Notes: generated by a model from the sequence alone, not told the origin. Shown: positions 36,741 to 45,971, counted from the first letter of the stretch. The stretch: 58,407 nt of DNA from Algoriphagus sp. (GCF_024305035.1 NZ_JAMWZB010000030.1:1-58407); one strand, 5' to 3'. Translations and numbers: made by a program.

Positions 36741-36874
36741 ATTACCTGTTTGGTTTCAGGGATAAAGTACCGTTTGGCGCTTGGATTACCGGTTTGGTGG
36801 ATTAGCAAATTGTCAAGAAACCGAGTAGAAAATTAACTTGATCTTAAAATGGAGGAGAAAAATTTAATATCGAA

Positions 36875-37405
36875 TCAATTCGGCCAATGGAGAAATAGGA
36901 AAAACAGGGGTGAAATGTGTTTTAATTCCGACCGCAATCCTTTTAGGGCTATACTCAGCTGATTATGGACCGTTTGTGGTGCCAAATTCAAGATTTCAGC
37001 AATTTCATCCACAGTGTATCCTTCGAGTTTGTTCATTCGGAATATTTGACCAGCTCTACCGGGAAGCTTTTCGATTTCTACCTCAATTCGGGAATACAGG
37101 GACTCCAAATCCAAAAATTCTTCTTGCTGAGCGGGTTCGATGTAGTCATCTAAGGACACTTCACATCGTTGAACCGAGACCAAATTTCGCATGACCTGAT
37201 ATTTAACCGCAGTCAATAAATAGGCCCTCCAGTTTTTTTGAACCTGAAGTTTTTCTCTTCGTTCCCAGAGCGAGACAAAAACTTCTTGAATCAAATCCTC
37301 ACATTGGGAGTGATTTTTCAATTTATAGTAGGCAGCCTGATACATCTCCCGCCAATGTGCTTTGAAAACTCGCTCAAATTGTGATTCAGTTAAAAACTGT
37401 GACAT
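36875..37405 (-). CDS. ECF-family RNA polymerase sigma factor
   Basis: A 176-residue protein from the ATG at 37405 (an upstream extension of 11 codons is less likely). Region 2 is FERVFKAHWREMYQAAYYKL with CEDLIQEVFVSLWERREKL. Region 4 is LPGRAGQIFRMNKLEGYTVD with LNLAPQTVHNQLSIALKGLR. It is typical of the sigma factors heading SusCD loci in Bacteroidota, and is followed by FecR (134-bp gap), SusC, SusD and phosphoesterase genes. It is divergent from the hybrid kinase at 37607. Confidence 0.93.
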   Translation of the reverse strand: MSQFLTESQFERVFKAHWREMYQAAYYKLKNHSQCEDLIQEVFVSLWERREKLQVQKNWRAYLLTAVKYQVMRNLVSVQRCEVSLDDYIEPAQQEEFLDLESLYSRIEVEIEKLPGRAGQIFRMNKLEGYTVDEIAEILNLAPQTVHNQLSIALKGLRSELKHISPLFFLFLHWPN

Positions 37406-37606
37406 AATCCTAGACTTTGGAATAGTCAAATTTACCAACAGAAGGTGTCCTTAAATCGCTAACTTGAGTTAATTAATTATTAATTCAGGGATCAATCAAT
37501 GATATGGGCCAGGAAGGTGGATTTTTTTAGCCTTTGACTTTTAACCTCGGTGAAGGATCCATACCAATGACTTGGAATAATTATTGGAGATTTTGAGCAT
37601 ACTCCT

Positions 37607-40135
37607 ATGAAATTGAATTCTCCAAAAATACAAACCGAACGCAAGGTGGTGTTCAGCTTTTTTCTTGCAGCCACTTTTCTGCTAGCCGTTTCCGGACTCA
37701 CCTACTATACCCTAAACCGGCTGTTGGCTTTAATGGACCAGCTTTCCCAACCTGATCAAAAACTCAGCTCGCTCAATAAACTACAAGCAGAGATTATTCA
37801 AATAACCCAAGCTGAAGGATCAGGCTCCAAGGAAGATTTTAGAGTTCAAGATTCTACCTTAAACAACTTGGAGAGCCGCTTGGATGAATTGGAATCACTT
37901 GCCTCAACCGGACATGAACGTGAAGATATTCAAGGAATCCGTTCTAATTTGCTAGCCTTAGTTACAGGTTATGAAAACCTTTATGAGGTCAAGTCCAATT
38001 TGGCCAATAGAAATTTTTCTCAAGAAGCACTACGTAAAGTTGAATTGGGAATCCGACGAAGAGCGGAGGTTTTGGAGACCCAACCCCTTCGGGAGCTCAA
38101 TCTCCGGGATAGTTTGTACAATGACCTTTGGAGTACACCCAATGGCCGAGCAGATTCCTTGAACCATACCCGCAATTTGGAGAGAAGTTTTTCCCAGATT
38201 TCAAAAAAGCCCGAAATGAGACGTTTAATCGGGTATTTACAGCGAGATAGTTTATCCCCTTCAAATCACGCGGGAAGTTTGGATAGCATTTTGGTCAATA
38301 TCCATGAAGTCATCGAACGGATTTATCGTGAAGAGTCCCTTCAGCGTGGGAATTTAGCCCAACTTGAAGAGGATCTTTCTATCCGGCAGGGTGAGCTGAT
38401 TGCCAGGATCCAAGACCTACTGGGAGTTTTGCAAAAACGAATTTTAGAGGATTCCAAATTCCAGTACCAACAGGCGTATGGACTGGCTTTCGATGTGACT
38501 GTTTTCTTGATCATCCTTGGTGTATTTGCAGTTTTGGGAAGTGGTTTTATGGTCTATTCCATTCTTAAGGAAATCAAATTGGTCCGACGATATCAGGATG
38601 ATCTTGAACTGGCCCGCCAGAAATCGGATCAACTTGCCAAATCCAAACAGGAGTTTTTAGCCAATATGAGCCATGAAATCAGGAATCCATTGCATGTCAT
38701 TCAAGGCTATTGTGCAGTATTGGGGAAATCGCCACTCGGCAAGGGGCAAAAGGCTCATTTAAGAATGATTGGTTATGCCTCAGAAACCCTGATGGAGATT
38801 GTCGATGAGGTCCTGGATTTCTCCAAATTGGAAGCAGGCAAATTGAAATTGGAAATGAAGCCTTTTGATCCAGAGGAGCTCTTTGGATCCTTGATGGATT
38901 TTTTTGAACTCAAAGCTCAGGAGAAGGCTTTGGATTTCAGATGGAAATTTGATCTGCCTGAACACCATTGGCTGGTAGGCGATCCCTTACGGATTAAGCA
39001 AATCCTGAGTAATCTATTGAGCAATGCGTTCAAGTTTACCCCAAATGGATGGATTGAAGTTCGGGTAAACTGGGGAGATCATCACCTATTTGTGGAGGTG
39101 GAGGACAGTGGCATTGGGATGAGCCAAGAAGTTTTGTCCAAGGTTTTTGAAGAATTTGATCAGGCAGATTCTTCCATCTCCAGAAAATATGGGGGTACCG
39201 GCTTAGGGCTTGCGATCGTTCACCGCCTGGTCCTTCTGATGGGAGGAAGAATTCTTCCCCAAAGTGAGGAAGGAAAAGGTACCCGCATGCAAATTACAAT
39301 CCCCATGGAAATGGTGGTTGCTGAATCCCCGCAGCTAACACAGCAGGATGAGCTCGTGCTCAATTTGACTGGAAAGAGAATCTTATTGGTTGATGATGAC
39401 CCCATAGGCCTTCAATACCTGGCTCTTATTCTGCACTATTTTGGAGCTGAAACTATCATTTACGAAGGAGGTCTTGCCTTTAGGGATGAGTTTGAGGGGG
39501 AATCCTTTGATTTGGCAATCTTGGATATCCAAATGTCTGAAGTATCCGGATTTGATGTAGTCAAACTGCTTCAAGCGCACGCACGCTATCAGGATCAACC
39601 CATTATAGCCATGACGGCAAATGTTTTTGTCGAAGAAAAAGAAAAATTGATGCAGTGGGGCTTCAGTGATATTCTATTCAAACCTTTTCAAGAAAAAAGA
39701 TTGATTGCCGTTTTGAGTAAATTTTTTCCAGAAGGTGTGAACCGGGTTTACTTACCTGCTGAGCATGTAGAACCAAGGAATGATGCGCTTTTTGATCTTG
39801 CGGACCTGAATCGCTTTTGTATGGGGGATGGAATATTATTGAGGGATATTCTCAAGGATTTAATGCAGGAGACAGCAAAAAATATGGAGCAGCTACGAAA
39901 AGCTCGCCTTTCGAATCGTTATGAACAGATTCTCGAAATTTGCCATCAGCTTGGCAGTAGGTTAGGTCAGCTTAAAGCCGAATCAGGAGACTTGGCACGA
40001 AAAATTGAAACCAGCCTCAAGCTCGGAAATAGCAAGGCAACAGGCCCTCAATTGATACTTTTGGATCAAAAAGTAAAAGAATTGCTTGTAGGACTCCAAC
40101 GTTTTATTGATTCGAAGGGGATAGCTGATTCTTAA
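37607..40135 (+). CDS. Hybrid sensor histidine kinase with receiver and Hpt-like domain
   Basis: An 842-residue protein. Two membrane helices (about 15-35 and 290-312) bracket a largely helical, coiled-coil periplasmic sensor of about 255 residues. After a short coiled coil come the HisKA H-box SHEIRNPL with His356 and an HATPase domain (NLLSNAFKF, EDSGIGM, GTGLGLAI). A receiver domain follows (ILLVDDDPIG, phospho-acceptor Asp640 in ILDIQMSE). The C-terminal 100 residues are helical with ICHQLGSRLG, a degenerate Hpt motif whose His may take part in a relay. The gene is divergent from the ECF factor of the SusCD locus. It ends tail to tail with the sigma-54 regulator, stop codons overlapping, and the two are probably partners. 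Confidence 0.92.
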   Translation: MKLNSPKIQTERKVVFSFFLAATFLLAVSGLTYYTLNRLLALMDQLSQPDQKLSSLNKLQAEIIQITQAEGSGSKEDFRVQDSTLNNLESRLDELESLASTGHEREDIQGIRSNLLALVTGYENLYEVKSNLANRNFSQEALRKVELGIRRRAEVLETQPLRELNLRDSLYNDLWSTPNGRADSLNHTRNLERSFSQISKKPEMRRLIGYLQRDSLSPSNHAGSLDSILVNIHEVIERIYREESLQRGNLAQLEEDLSIRQGELIARIQDLLGVLQKRILEDSKFQYQQAYGLAFDVTVFLIILGVFAVLGSGFMVYSILKEIKLVRRYQDDLELARQKSDQLAKSKQEFLANMSHEIRNPLHVIQGYCAVLGKSPLGKGQKAHLRMIGYASETLMEIVDEVLDFSKLEAGKLKLEMKPFDPEELFGSLMDFFELKAQEKALDFRWKFDLPEHHWLVGDPLRIKQILSNLLSNAFKFTPNGWIEVRVNWGDHHLFVEVEDSGIGMSQEVLSKVFEEFDQADSSISRKYGGTGLGLAIVHRLVLLMGGRILPQSEEGKGTRMQITIPMEMVVAESPQLTQQDELVLNLTGKRILLVDDDPIGLQYLALILHYFGAETIIYEGGLAFRDEFEGESFDLAILDIQMSEVSGFDVVKLLQAHARYQDQPIIAMTANVFVEEKEKLMQWGFSDILFKPFQEKRLIAVLSKFFPEGVNRVYLPAEHVEPRNDALFDLADLNRFCMGDGILLRDILKDLMQETAKNMEQLRKARLSNRYEQILEICHQLGSRLGQLKAESGDLARKIETSLKLGNSKATGPQLILLDQKVKELLVGLQRFIDSKGIADS

Positions 40136-41541
40136 TTCAGTCCGTATTTTTCCATTTTCCCATAAAGTGTTTTTCGGTCCATTTTGAGGATTCGCGCAGT
40201 TTTGGATTTGTTAAATTGGGTCTCTTTAAGAACTTTCTCAATGAGGTCTTTTTCTTGTTCCTGCCAATGATCTTTGTAATTTTTAAGGGATGATAAATCC
40301 TGCGATGATTCCAATGACTGATTGGTTGTCAAAGGTGAGGGATCGGCAATTTCAGCATTAATCAAGTCTACCGGAAGCGCGTCTAATTCAACAAGTTCTC
40401 CAGTAGTAAGTAATACTGCACGTTTGATGATGTTTTTCAATTCTCGCAAGTTACCAGGCCATGGATAGCTTAGGAAAACCTCCCAAACCCCTGAACTAAA
40501 CCCTTTTACTGATTTATTCAAGCGCTGATTAGCTTGAGTCAAAAAGTGATCGGCAAATAAGTTTAAGTCTTCTTTTCGTCTTCTCAAAGGGATGGCGTGA
40601 AGGGAAAATTCATTGAGTCGATGGTAAAGATCTTCTCTAAAATGTCCTTCACCTGATTGTTGAAGAAGATTTTCATTGGTAGCAGCGATGATTCTCACAT
40701 CTACTTCAATCTCTTTATTTCCACCAATTTTTCGAATGGTTCGTTCTTGGATTGCTCTCAATAACTGAACTTGAACTTCATAACCCAAATTACCTATCTC
40801 ATCGAGAAAAATAGTTCCGCCGCGAGCCGATTCAAAATGTCCTGTTTTATTTTCCAGGGCTCCGGTGAACGCACCCTTGACATGCCCGAAAAGTTCACTT
40901 CCGGCTAGTTCACGAGGCAATGCCCCGCAGTCAATGGCAATAAAAGGACCGTTTTTTCGCTCGGAGAGCTCGTGAATCCGCTGTGAAATAAATTCCTTTC
41001 CAGTACCAGTCTCTCCTAAAACCAATACGCTTAGATCCGTTGGAGCCACCAATTGGAGGTGTTTTTCAAGTACTTCGGCCTCATCAGAATTTCCCACTAC
41101 ATAGGTTGGGGTTGGATTTTGAGGTTGGGAATTTGCAGGGGGTTGAACTGTTGGCTGATCTGGGGCAGTGGCTGCCTTGGATTTTAAAGCCAAGGATTCC
41201 TGTACCGTGGCCAAAAGGTCATCTGGATTAATCGGCTTGGTAATGTATTCGAATGCCCCCAATTTCATGGCTTTAATGGCAATTCTGATGTCAGAATAAT
41301 GGGTGATCAAAATCACCTGGGTGTCGGGATGTTCTTTCTTGGACCACTGAAGCAATTCTATCCCAGTTCCGTCGGGCAGCCTAAAATCGGCTATTAGTAA
41401 ATCAAACCTTTGCGAGGCCAATAGATTTTTAGCCTCTTTCAGCTTGGTCGTACTTTTTAACTCATATCCGTTTTTCTCCAAAAAGGTCTTGACAATTCTC
41501 GAAAAAGTAAGATCATCCTCGACTAATAAAATCTTTTTCAT
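40132..41541 (-). CDS. Sigma-54-dependent response regulator (NtrC/AtoC type)
   Basis: A 469-residue protein. The receiver domain (1-120) has Asp9-Asp10, phospho-acceptor Asp52 ([13 protein letters not shown]) and Lys102-type KPINPDD. The AAA+ domain (about 155-390) has Walker A GETGTGKE, the sigma-54 contact GAFTGA, Walker B FLDEIGN and the arginine-finger region. A Fis-type helix-turn-helix closes it (about 430-469, [20 protein letters not shown]). It should activate sigma-54 promoters; none was identified by eye in the window. It is convergent with the hybrid kinase, sharing four bases. Confidence 0.95.
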   Translation of the reverse strand: MKKILLVEDDLTFSRIVKTFLEKNGYELKSTTKLKEAKNLLASQRFDLLIADFRLPDGTGIELLQWSKKEHPDTQVILITHYSDIRIAIKAMKLGAFEYITKPINPDDLLATVQESLALKSKAATAPDQPTVQPPANSQPQNPTPTYVVGNSDEAEVLEKHLQLVAPTDLSVLVLGETGTGKEFISQRIHELSERKNGPFIAIDCGALPRELAGSELFGHVKGAFTGALENKTGHFESARGGTIFLDEIGNLGYEVQVQLLRAIQERTIRKIGGNKEIEVDVRIIAATNENLLQQSGEGHFREDLYHRLNEFSLHAIPLRRRKEDLNLFADHFLTQANQRLNKSVKGFSSGVWEVFLSYPWPGNLRELKNIIKRAVLLTTGELVELDALPVDLINAEIADPSPLTTNQSLESSQDLSSLKNYKDHWQEQEKDLIEKVLKETQFNKSKTARILKMDRKTLYGKMEKYGLN

Positions 41542-41572
41542 ACTTCGGGTTAATTGTCATTGTAAAAACAAA

Positions 41573-41602
41573 AAAAGCACCAGATTCGTATCTGGTGCTT
41601 TT
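41573..41602 (-). terminator. Intrinsic terminator of the PepSY-like gene
   Basis: AAAAGCACCAGAT (41573-41585) and ATCTGGTGCTTTT (41590-41602) form a perfect 13-bp stem with the loop TCGT. It lies 19 bp after the stop of the 41621-41935 gene, with A/T runs on both sides. Confidence 0.85.
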
Positions 41603-41620
41603 AAAAAGTGAAAAAGCTAC

Positions 41621-41935
41621 TTATTCTTTGATTTCATTCCCCTGTTCATCATATTTTTTGGAGAATTTTTCCTCGGTCCCGTTATCAAAAACGACTTCAA
41701 ACAGCGTTTTTCCTTCCGGGGTGTTCCATTTCCAAGCTTCAAGAATCGAAAGTTGATTGATTGTTTCATCATTGCTGATGGTCGTTTTGACCGGGTCAGG
41801 CAGATCATCGGCTTCGATTTTTACTTTTCCTTCCTGCTGTTCTAGGGAAATAGTATTCGGATTCAAGGAAGTAGCTGGATTGGCAAGGGCCATTCCTGAT
41901 ACAAACATTGCGGCAATTAACATGGACGTTTTCAT
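41621..41935 (-). CDS. Small exported PepSY-like (DUF2874-type) protein
   Basis: A 104-residue protein with a signal peptide (1-18, ending ALA). The mature part (about 35-104) matches the single PepSY-like fold common in Bacteroidota: VKIEADDLPDPVKTTI, then AWKWNTPEGKTLFEVVFDNG and EEKFSKKYDEQGNEIKE. Such proteins are periplasmic and are thought to bind or inhibit enzymes; the partner is unknown. The gene is single, with its own terminator and an unusual leader containing alternative hairpins (42178-42218). Confidence 0.78.
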   Translation of the reverse strand: MKTSMLIAAMFVSGMALANPATSLNPNTISLEQQEGKVKIEADDLPDPVKTTISNDETINQLSILEAWKWNTPEGKTLFEVVFDNGTEEKFSKKYDEQGNEIKE

Positions 41936-42245
41936 TGTTTTGTTGGTTTAGGTTATGGTAAAATTTCAGTGTGAAAGGGGTCCGGATCCCAAAACCACAG
42001 CTTGTCTGCGGTTATGGATTAGTTTACCATTGCTGTGCCAAAGGCCCTATTTGGGCTTAGAGCAGGTTTGCGGGCTTTTTCAGTGGGGAGTTGCTGTGGA
42101 AAAATTCATCAAAATGGCCTTAAAAATTCTTAATTAAGCAGGTTTTAAAGGTTTCCTTACCAAAAAAGGGTAACCTATTTCTTGATTTTTTCCTCAAGAA
42201 ATTTAAGGAAAAATCAAGGGTTCAGTGGGATTCTGTTTAAGAAAT
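41936..42245. other. Leader region with competing hairpins
   Basis: A 310-bp gap without a gene. At 42178-42218 two mutually exclusive hairpins share the segment CTTGA. In one, TTTCTTGA (42178-42185) pairs with TCAAGAAA (42194-42201). In the other, CTTGATTTTTTCC (from 42181) pairs, with one bulge, with GGAAAAATCAAG (42207-42218). The region lies in the presumed leader of the PepSY-like gene on the minus strand. Confidence 0.45.
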
Positions 42246-42278
42246 AAAAAAACTTACCCCCTTTAATTAGAGGGTAAG
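42246..42278 (-). terminator. Intrinsic terminator of the 42292 lipoprotein gene
   Basis: On the minus strand CTTACCCTC pairs with GGGGGTAAG, imperfect at one position, then seven Ts follow. It starts 14 bp after the stop codon. Confidence 0.75.
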
Positions 42279-42291
42279 GAATGAATGGTCT

Positions 42292-42810
42292 TTAGTCAAC
42301 AGATGCCGAAAAGGTGCCCTGGCTTATTTGAATATTTCCGTCACCTTCATTAAAACTACCAGCTGAAAACTCAAATGTTCCTGCCAGTTGGTTATTGGAA
42401 CTGCTGGTGATGGTGAGCGTACCATCCACATTTCGTGCTCCATATTCTTTCCCAGATTGGGTATCGGTATATACGACCCAAAAACCATCTACATTGAGCA
42501 CATCAGCCACAGTTCCGATAGGATAGGTGCCTGGTGCTGGATTGGAGAGGTCTTGGTCTGCAAAACTCTTATAGAAGGAGAGACTAAACGTTTGATCATC
42601 AAAGGAGGTCCCGTCATTGCTTGAGATTACATAAGAATTACTTCCTTCGACTACCACCACATAAGATGAACCGGTTTTCTCACCGGAAATAGCCCCGCTG
42701 ACCTCAAAGGATATCTGATCAGAGGAGATTGGATTGGTGTCTTCCTGATCCTTGCAGGAGCTAAAGGTGATCAGAATTGCTAGAATAATGGGGGTTATGA
42801 GCTTATTCAT
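42292..42810 (-). CDS. Small lipoprotein, beta-rich, function unknown
   Basis: A 172-residue protein from the ATG at 42810 (MNKLITPIILAILITFSSC), lipobox FSSC. The mature part is Ser/Gly/Asp-rich and predicted beta (VSGAISGEKTGSSYVVVVEG, DGTLTITSSSNNQLAGTFEF). The closing pattern of GTLTIT-x-NQLAGTFEF recurs in Bacteroidota lipoproteins of the DUF6252 kind. No enzyme residue is visible. It is the last gene of a minus-strand group that also has the lipocalin-like and beta-helix proteins. Confidence 0.75.
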   Translation of the reverse strand: MNKLITPIILAILITFSSCKDQEDTNPISSDQISFEVSGAISGEKTGSSYVVVVEGSNSYVISSNDGTSFDDQTFSLSFYKSFADQDLSNPAPGTYPIGTVADVLNVDGFWVVYTDTQSGKEYGARNVDGTLTITSSSNNQLAGTFEFSAGSFNEGDGNIQISQGTFSASVD

Positions 42811-42895
42811 ACTAGTTTGATTTGATGTGATCATTTAAGTGTTGGATCATTTGGACCCTGTTGGAAAGTAAGGAGTTCGCGGTATTTCCTTCAGA

Positions 42896-43327
42896 CTATT
42901 CTCTTTTCTTGTAGCTTACATACATCCTGTTTTCAGAATCAGGTCGAACCTGAATCCCTACTTTCATTTGCCCATCTTCAATACTGAGGATATGCCATTG
43001 TACGGATCGTTCTCCTTTGGTGAGTGTAAGGGTATTTTCTTCCAGTTTCCAGGAAAATTCATTTTCTACCGGGCTACAATCTTCTTTGTATTTGACGTCT
43101 TTGGCGGTGAATTCTTCCGTGAATTGGGTATGATCTTTTCCGCAGTCCGGAGCGGAGTGTTTGTGGGGCAAAACAAAACCTTCGCCATTATCTCCCAGGA
43201 TGGTGCCTTCCACTTCCCACACTCCGAAAATGGATTCTTCAGAAATGCGTTGGGCAAGAGAAAAAGAGCTCCAGGCCACTAAACCCAGACAAATCAGAAA
43301 TGCGGATAGGATAGTTCTAGTTTTCAT
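42896..43327 (-). CDS. Small exported lipocalin-like protein
   Basis: A 143-residue protein from the ATG at 43327 (MKTRTILSAFLICLGLVAWS, cleavage after SLAQ). The mature part begins with a lipocalin-like strand ESIFGVWEVEGTILG and has later strands FSWKLEENTLTLTKGERSVQ and MYVSYKK, as in the lipocalin_4/DUF4488 group. Two cysteines (PDCGKD and EDCSPV) could form a disulfide. The His/Asp-rich loop HKHSAPDCGKDH is unusual and might bind a metal. Ligand unknown. Confidence 0.7.
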   Translation of the reverse strand: MKTRTILSAFLICLGLVAWSSFSLAQRISEESIFGVWEVEGTILGDNGEGFVLPHKHSAPDCGKDHTQFTEEFTAKDVKYKEDCSPVENEFSWKLEENTLTLTKGERSVQWHILSIEDGQMKVGIQVRPDSENRMYVSYKKRE

Positions 43328-43361
43328 TTTATGGTTTTTAGGGTAAATCAATAGTTTGAGT

Positions 43362-43390
43362 CCTGAGGATGTCCTGTGGACATCCTCAGG
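43362..43390. repeat. Perfect 13-bp hairpin in an intergenic gap
   Basis: CCTGAGGATGTCC (43362-43374) and GGACATCCTCAGG (43378-43390) enclose a 3-nt loop in the 71-bp gap between the beta-helix gene and the lipocalin-like gene. It has no T-run on either side, so it is more likely an RNA-processing or stabilising hairpin than a terminator. Confidence 0.8.
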
Positions 43391-43398
43391 AGGATAAT

Positions 43399-44643
43399 TT
43401 AATTTTCGCAGTATTCTTGGCCTACCGTATCAAATGCAAGATTTGAGGTGGTTAGATGATCGAATGAGTCCGAACCGGTACCATAGAATGCACAGTTGGG
43501 AAGATTTCTGAAAATGGTATTGTCGATACTGAGTCTTGGACGGGCATGAAGGTAGATGGCTCCGGTGTTGGTTTGATTTCCGGCAAAGAAATCCCCTCTT
43601 GCATTCTCAATAATAGCATGAGAGATTTGGTTGTCTTCTTGGGTAAAACCAAACTGAATCCCACCCCAATTGGTCCCGTTGGCGGCGGCCAATAAGACTT
43701 GTTCTGTGGAGGTACCCAATATCTTCAAACTCAGATCTGCTCCTCCGTCAGTGGAACCGTCATAGGGTTGGATATAGGCTTCTGGCTCAAAATAAAATTC
43801 ACTACCAGCCTCTAGGGTCAGGTTTCCGCCATCTTTGATGTGAATTCTACTATCCACCAAATAGGGTACATTTAAATCTGCCCAGGTGACCGTAGAATTG
43901 ATTTCATAATGGTCCTCGACGATGTTGATAAAATCAGACCCATTTCCTTCGAAAGAAGATGATGCATCAAAAATGTGAGCCATATTGGCCGATACCTTCA
44001 CTGGAAAACCGTTATTTTCTGTAATGGTAACCTGGGAAACAGAGACCGAGGCATTGGTTTCGAGTCCGCTAAAATCAAGTCCATGATTTCCACTTTGGCG
44101 AATCTCGACATTAGTCAAGGTCAATGCCTGAGGAGGGGTGCCGGAAACACCGCGAAGAGCCAACGCCCCTTCATAAATAGGGGAGGTTTCTTTTAAAGGC
44201 TGTGAACCTGCATATTCAATGACAGCATGTTCGATGATATTGTTGGCATTGTGTGCTTCAGTAAAGTAAATGCCTCTCCAAAATCCATTTTGAGCCCTGG
44301 TTCCAGTGAAAATGACCGGTTCTGTTTCGGTTCCGATGACTTCAAATAATTGATTGTCCAAGTCCACCCGCATTCCTGCATGGTTCTCAAAGGCAATGAC
44401 TACCCCCGCTTCAATGCGAAGACTGCCTTGAACGTTGGTATAGCAACTGATTACATAGTCTATAGGCCTTCGAGGATCATTTTCCAGGATCCGATTTTCC
44501 GAGAAGTAATTACAGTCCAGCGCAATCGGAGGCAGTTCTTCTTCTACGGGTTCACTATCCTCATCCCGGTCACAGGAAAAGAGAATTACTGAAAAGCAGG
44601 AGATTAGGAAAAGGAATTGAGGGAGTTTAAAATAGTTTGTCAT
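43399..44643 (-). CDS. Lipoprotein with right-handed parallel beta-helix
   Basis: A 414-residue lipoprotein (lipobox VILFSC, Cys24, followed by an acidic DRDEDSEPVEEEL tether often found in surface-exposed Bacteroidota lipoproteins). The rest consists of beta-helix coils: IIEHAVIEYAGSQPL, LTLTNVEIRQSGNHGLDFSG, VSVSQVTITENNGFPVKV, ISHAIIENARGDFF and LSIDNTIFRNLPNCAFYG. The pattern GxWRGIYFTE is typical of the family. No active-site acids of a polysaccharide lyase can be assigned. It probably sits on the cell surface. Confidence 0.83.
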   Translation of the reverse strand: MTNYFKLPQFLFLISCFSVILFSCDRDEDSEPVEEELPPIALDCNYFSENRILENDPRRPIDYVISCYTNVQGSLRIEAGVVIAFENHAGMRVDLDNQLFEVIGTETEPVIFTGTRAQNGFWRGIYFTEAHNANNIIEHAVIEYAGSQPLKETSPIYEGALALRGVSGTPPQALTLTNVEIRQSGNHGLDFSGLETNASVSVSQVTITENNGFPVKVSANMAHIFDASSSFEGNGSDFINIVEDHYEINSTVTWADLNVPYLVDSRIHIKDGGNLTLEAGSEFYFEPEAYIQPYDGSTDGGADLSLKILGTSTEQVLLAAANGTNWGGIQFGFTQEDNQISHAIIENARGDFFAGNQTNTGAIYLHARPRLSIDNTIFRNLPNCAFYGTGSDSFDHLTTSNLAFDTVGQEYCEN

Positions 44644-44717
44644 CTTAAAGGGGTATTGATTTGAATTTTTTGATTGAATGATTTCAGGACCAGATACTGG
44701 TTGTGTATAGAATTAGG

Positions 44718-45218
44718 CTATAGGGTATATTTGATCCCTGCACCGATGACCAGTTGTCCACCTTGGATTAGGACATATTTGAGTTCGCCAAAAGGAATGA
44801 GATTGCCACCGGTTTCAATGTTGATTCCTCCTCCGAGGTTGAGGCCGAGACGTCCTTCAGAGGCTTTATAGCTGCCCATACCCAATCCTCCATCGGTTGA
44901 AGCCGAGATGCTGCTGTAATTGATACCGCCTAAAGCATAGACACTCATTTTTTCATCAGAAATGAAGTAGTAATTGGCATTGGCGTTTACTTCCAGCCAA
45001 TTGACTGAAATCCCAAACTCTTTTTGAGGTAAATAATAAATAATAGACGGAGCGATGGTCAGGTTCTCCATGGCTGGAAACTCAGCATTGAGGCCGATTC
45101 CTAGACTTTCGATTTCTGAGCCATAGGCTAAAAGTGCTCCCACTCTGGTTTGGTCTTGAGCCTGAAGGCTGAAAAAGCAGCCCATTACAAATAAGAGTGT
45201 AAAAGTAAATTTCTTCAT
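44718..45218 (-). CDS. Small porin-family outer-membrane barrel
   Basis: A 166-residue protein with a signal peptide (1-20, ending LQAQ). About eight strands alternate hydrophobic and polar residues with Gly/Tyr girdles (VGALLAYGSEIESLGIGLNA, VNANANYYFISDEKMSVYAL, EGRLGLNLGGGINIE), ending in GAGIKYTL. This fits an 8-stranded OMP_b-brl barrel. It is divergent from the sigma factor at 45426 across 207 bp and may be co-regulated with it. Confidence 0.82.
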   Translation of the reverse strand: MKKFTFTLLFVMGCFFSLQAQDQTRVGALLAYGSEIESLGIGLNAEFPAMENLTIAPSIIYYLPQKEFGISVNWLEVNANANYYFISDEKMSVYALGGINYSSISASTDGGLGMGSYKASEGRLGLNLGGGINIETGGNLIPFGELKYVLIQGGQLVIGAGIKYTL

Positions 45219-45425
45219 GAGTTTTTAATTTTGGTTGAACATTTACCTATTCATACCTCCTAAAGGCAGAAGTAAACATGGGGATTGAAAAAAAATACCA
45301 ATGGAATCCAGTTCACTAATAAATTGTTGTATCCATACACTAATCCGTGGCTTAAATGGTGATGATTCAAAAAATAAAAAATCGTTTAGTTTTGTGGATG
45401 TTTACTTTTTGCCAAAAAGAGATTA

Positions 45426-45971
45426 ATGATTAAAGACCAGTATTTAGTGGATAAACTAAAGCGGGGAGACTTGAAGGCGTTGGATGAGGTTTATCTTACT
45501 TATAAAGGAGAGTTTTGCTTGTTTGCCGGGAAATTTGGCCTATCAGCTGAGGATTCTCTGGATTTGTACCAGGAGACGATGCTCAGTTTTTATGATAATG
45601 TGCATCAAAATAAGCTGACTCAATTGACCAGTACGCTTAAAACGTACCTGTTTGCCATTGGGAAGTTTAAAATCTACAAACACCTGGACAAAGCCAAGCG
45701 ATTTGAGGCTGAAGAAAAGTTGATATATATTTCTGAGGAATTGAGGCTTTTTGAAGTGGACATTCAAGAGGAGCGGCAGCAGGATTTGGAAAAAGCCTTT
45801 CAGCGTCTGGGTGCGAAATGTCGGGAAATTTTAAACCTGTTCTATTATGAAGGGATGGGATTAGATGAAATTCTGCATGCCTTAAATTACACCTCTAAGG
45901 ATGTGTTGAAAAGCCAAAAGTCACGGTGTCTGAAGCAGCTTAAAGAATTTGTCAAAAAAGATCATGAATAA
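45426..45971 (+). CDS. Sigma-70 region 2/4 (ECF-like) sigma factor
   Basis: A 181-residue protein with region 2 (LDEVYLTYKGEFCLFAGKFG, SLDLYQETMLSFYDNVHQNK) and region 4 (LGAKCREILNLFYYEGMGLD, LNYTSKDVLKSQKSRCLKQL). It belongs to the group of Bacteroidota ECF-like factors found beside TPR and CHAT genes, with no FecR. It overlaps the next gene by eight bases, so the membrane TPR protein is translationally coupled and is the likely anti-sigma partner. Confidence 0.9.
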   Translation: MIKDQYLVDKLKRGDLKALDEVYLTYKGEFCLFAGKFGLSAEDSLDLYQETMLSFYDNVHQNKLTQLTSTLKTYLFAIGKFKIYKHLDKAKRFEAEEKLIYISEELRLFEVDIQEERQQDLEKAFQRLGAKCREILNLFYYEGMGLDEILHALNYTSKDVLKSQKSRCLKQLKEFVKKDHE

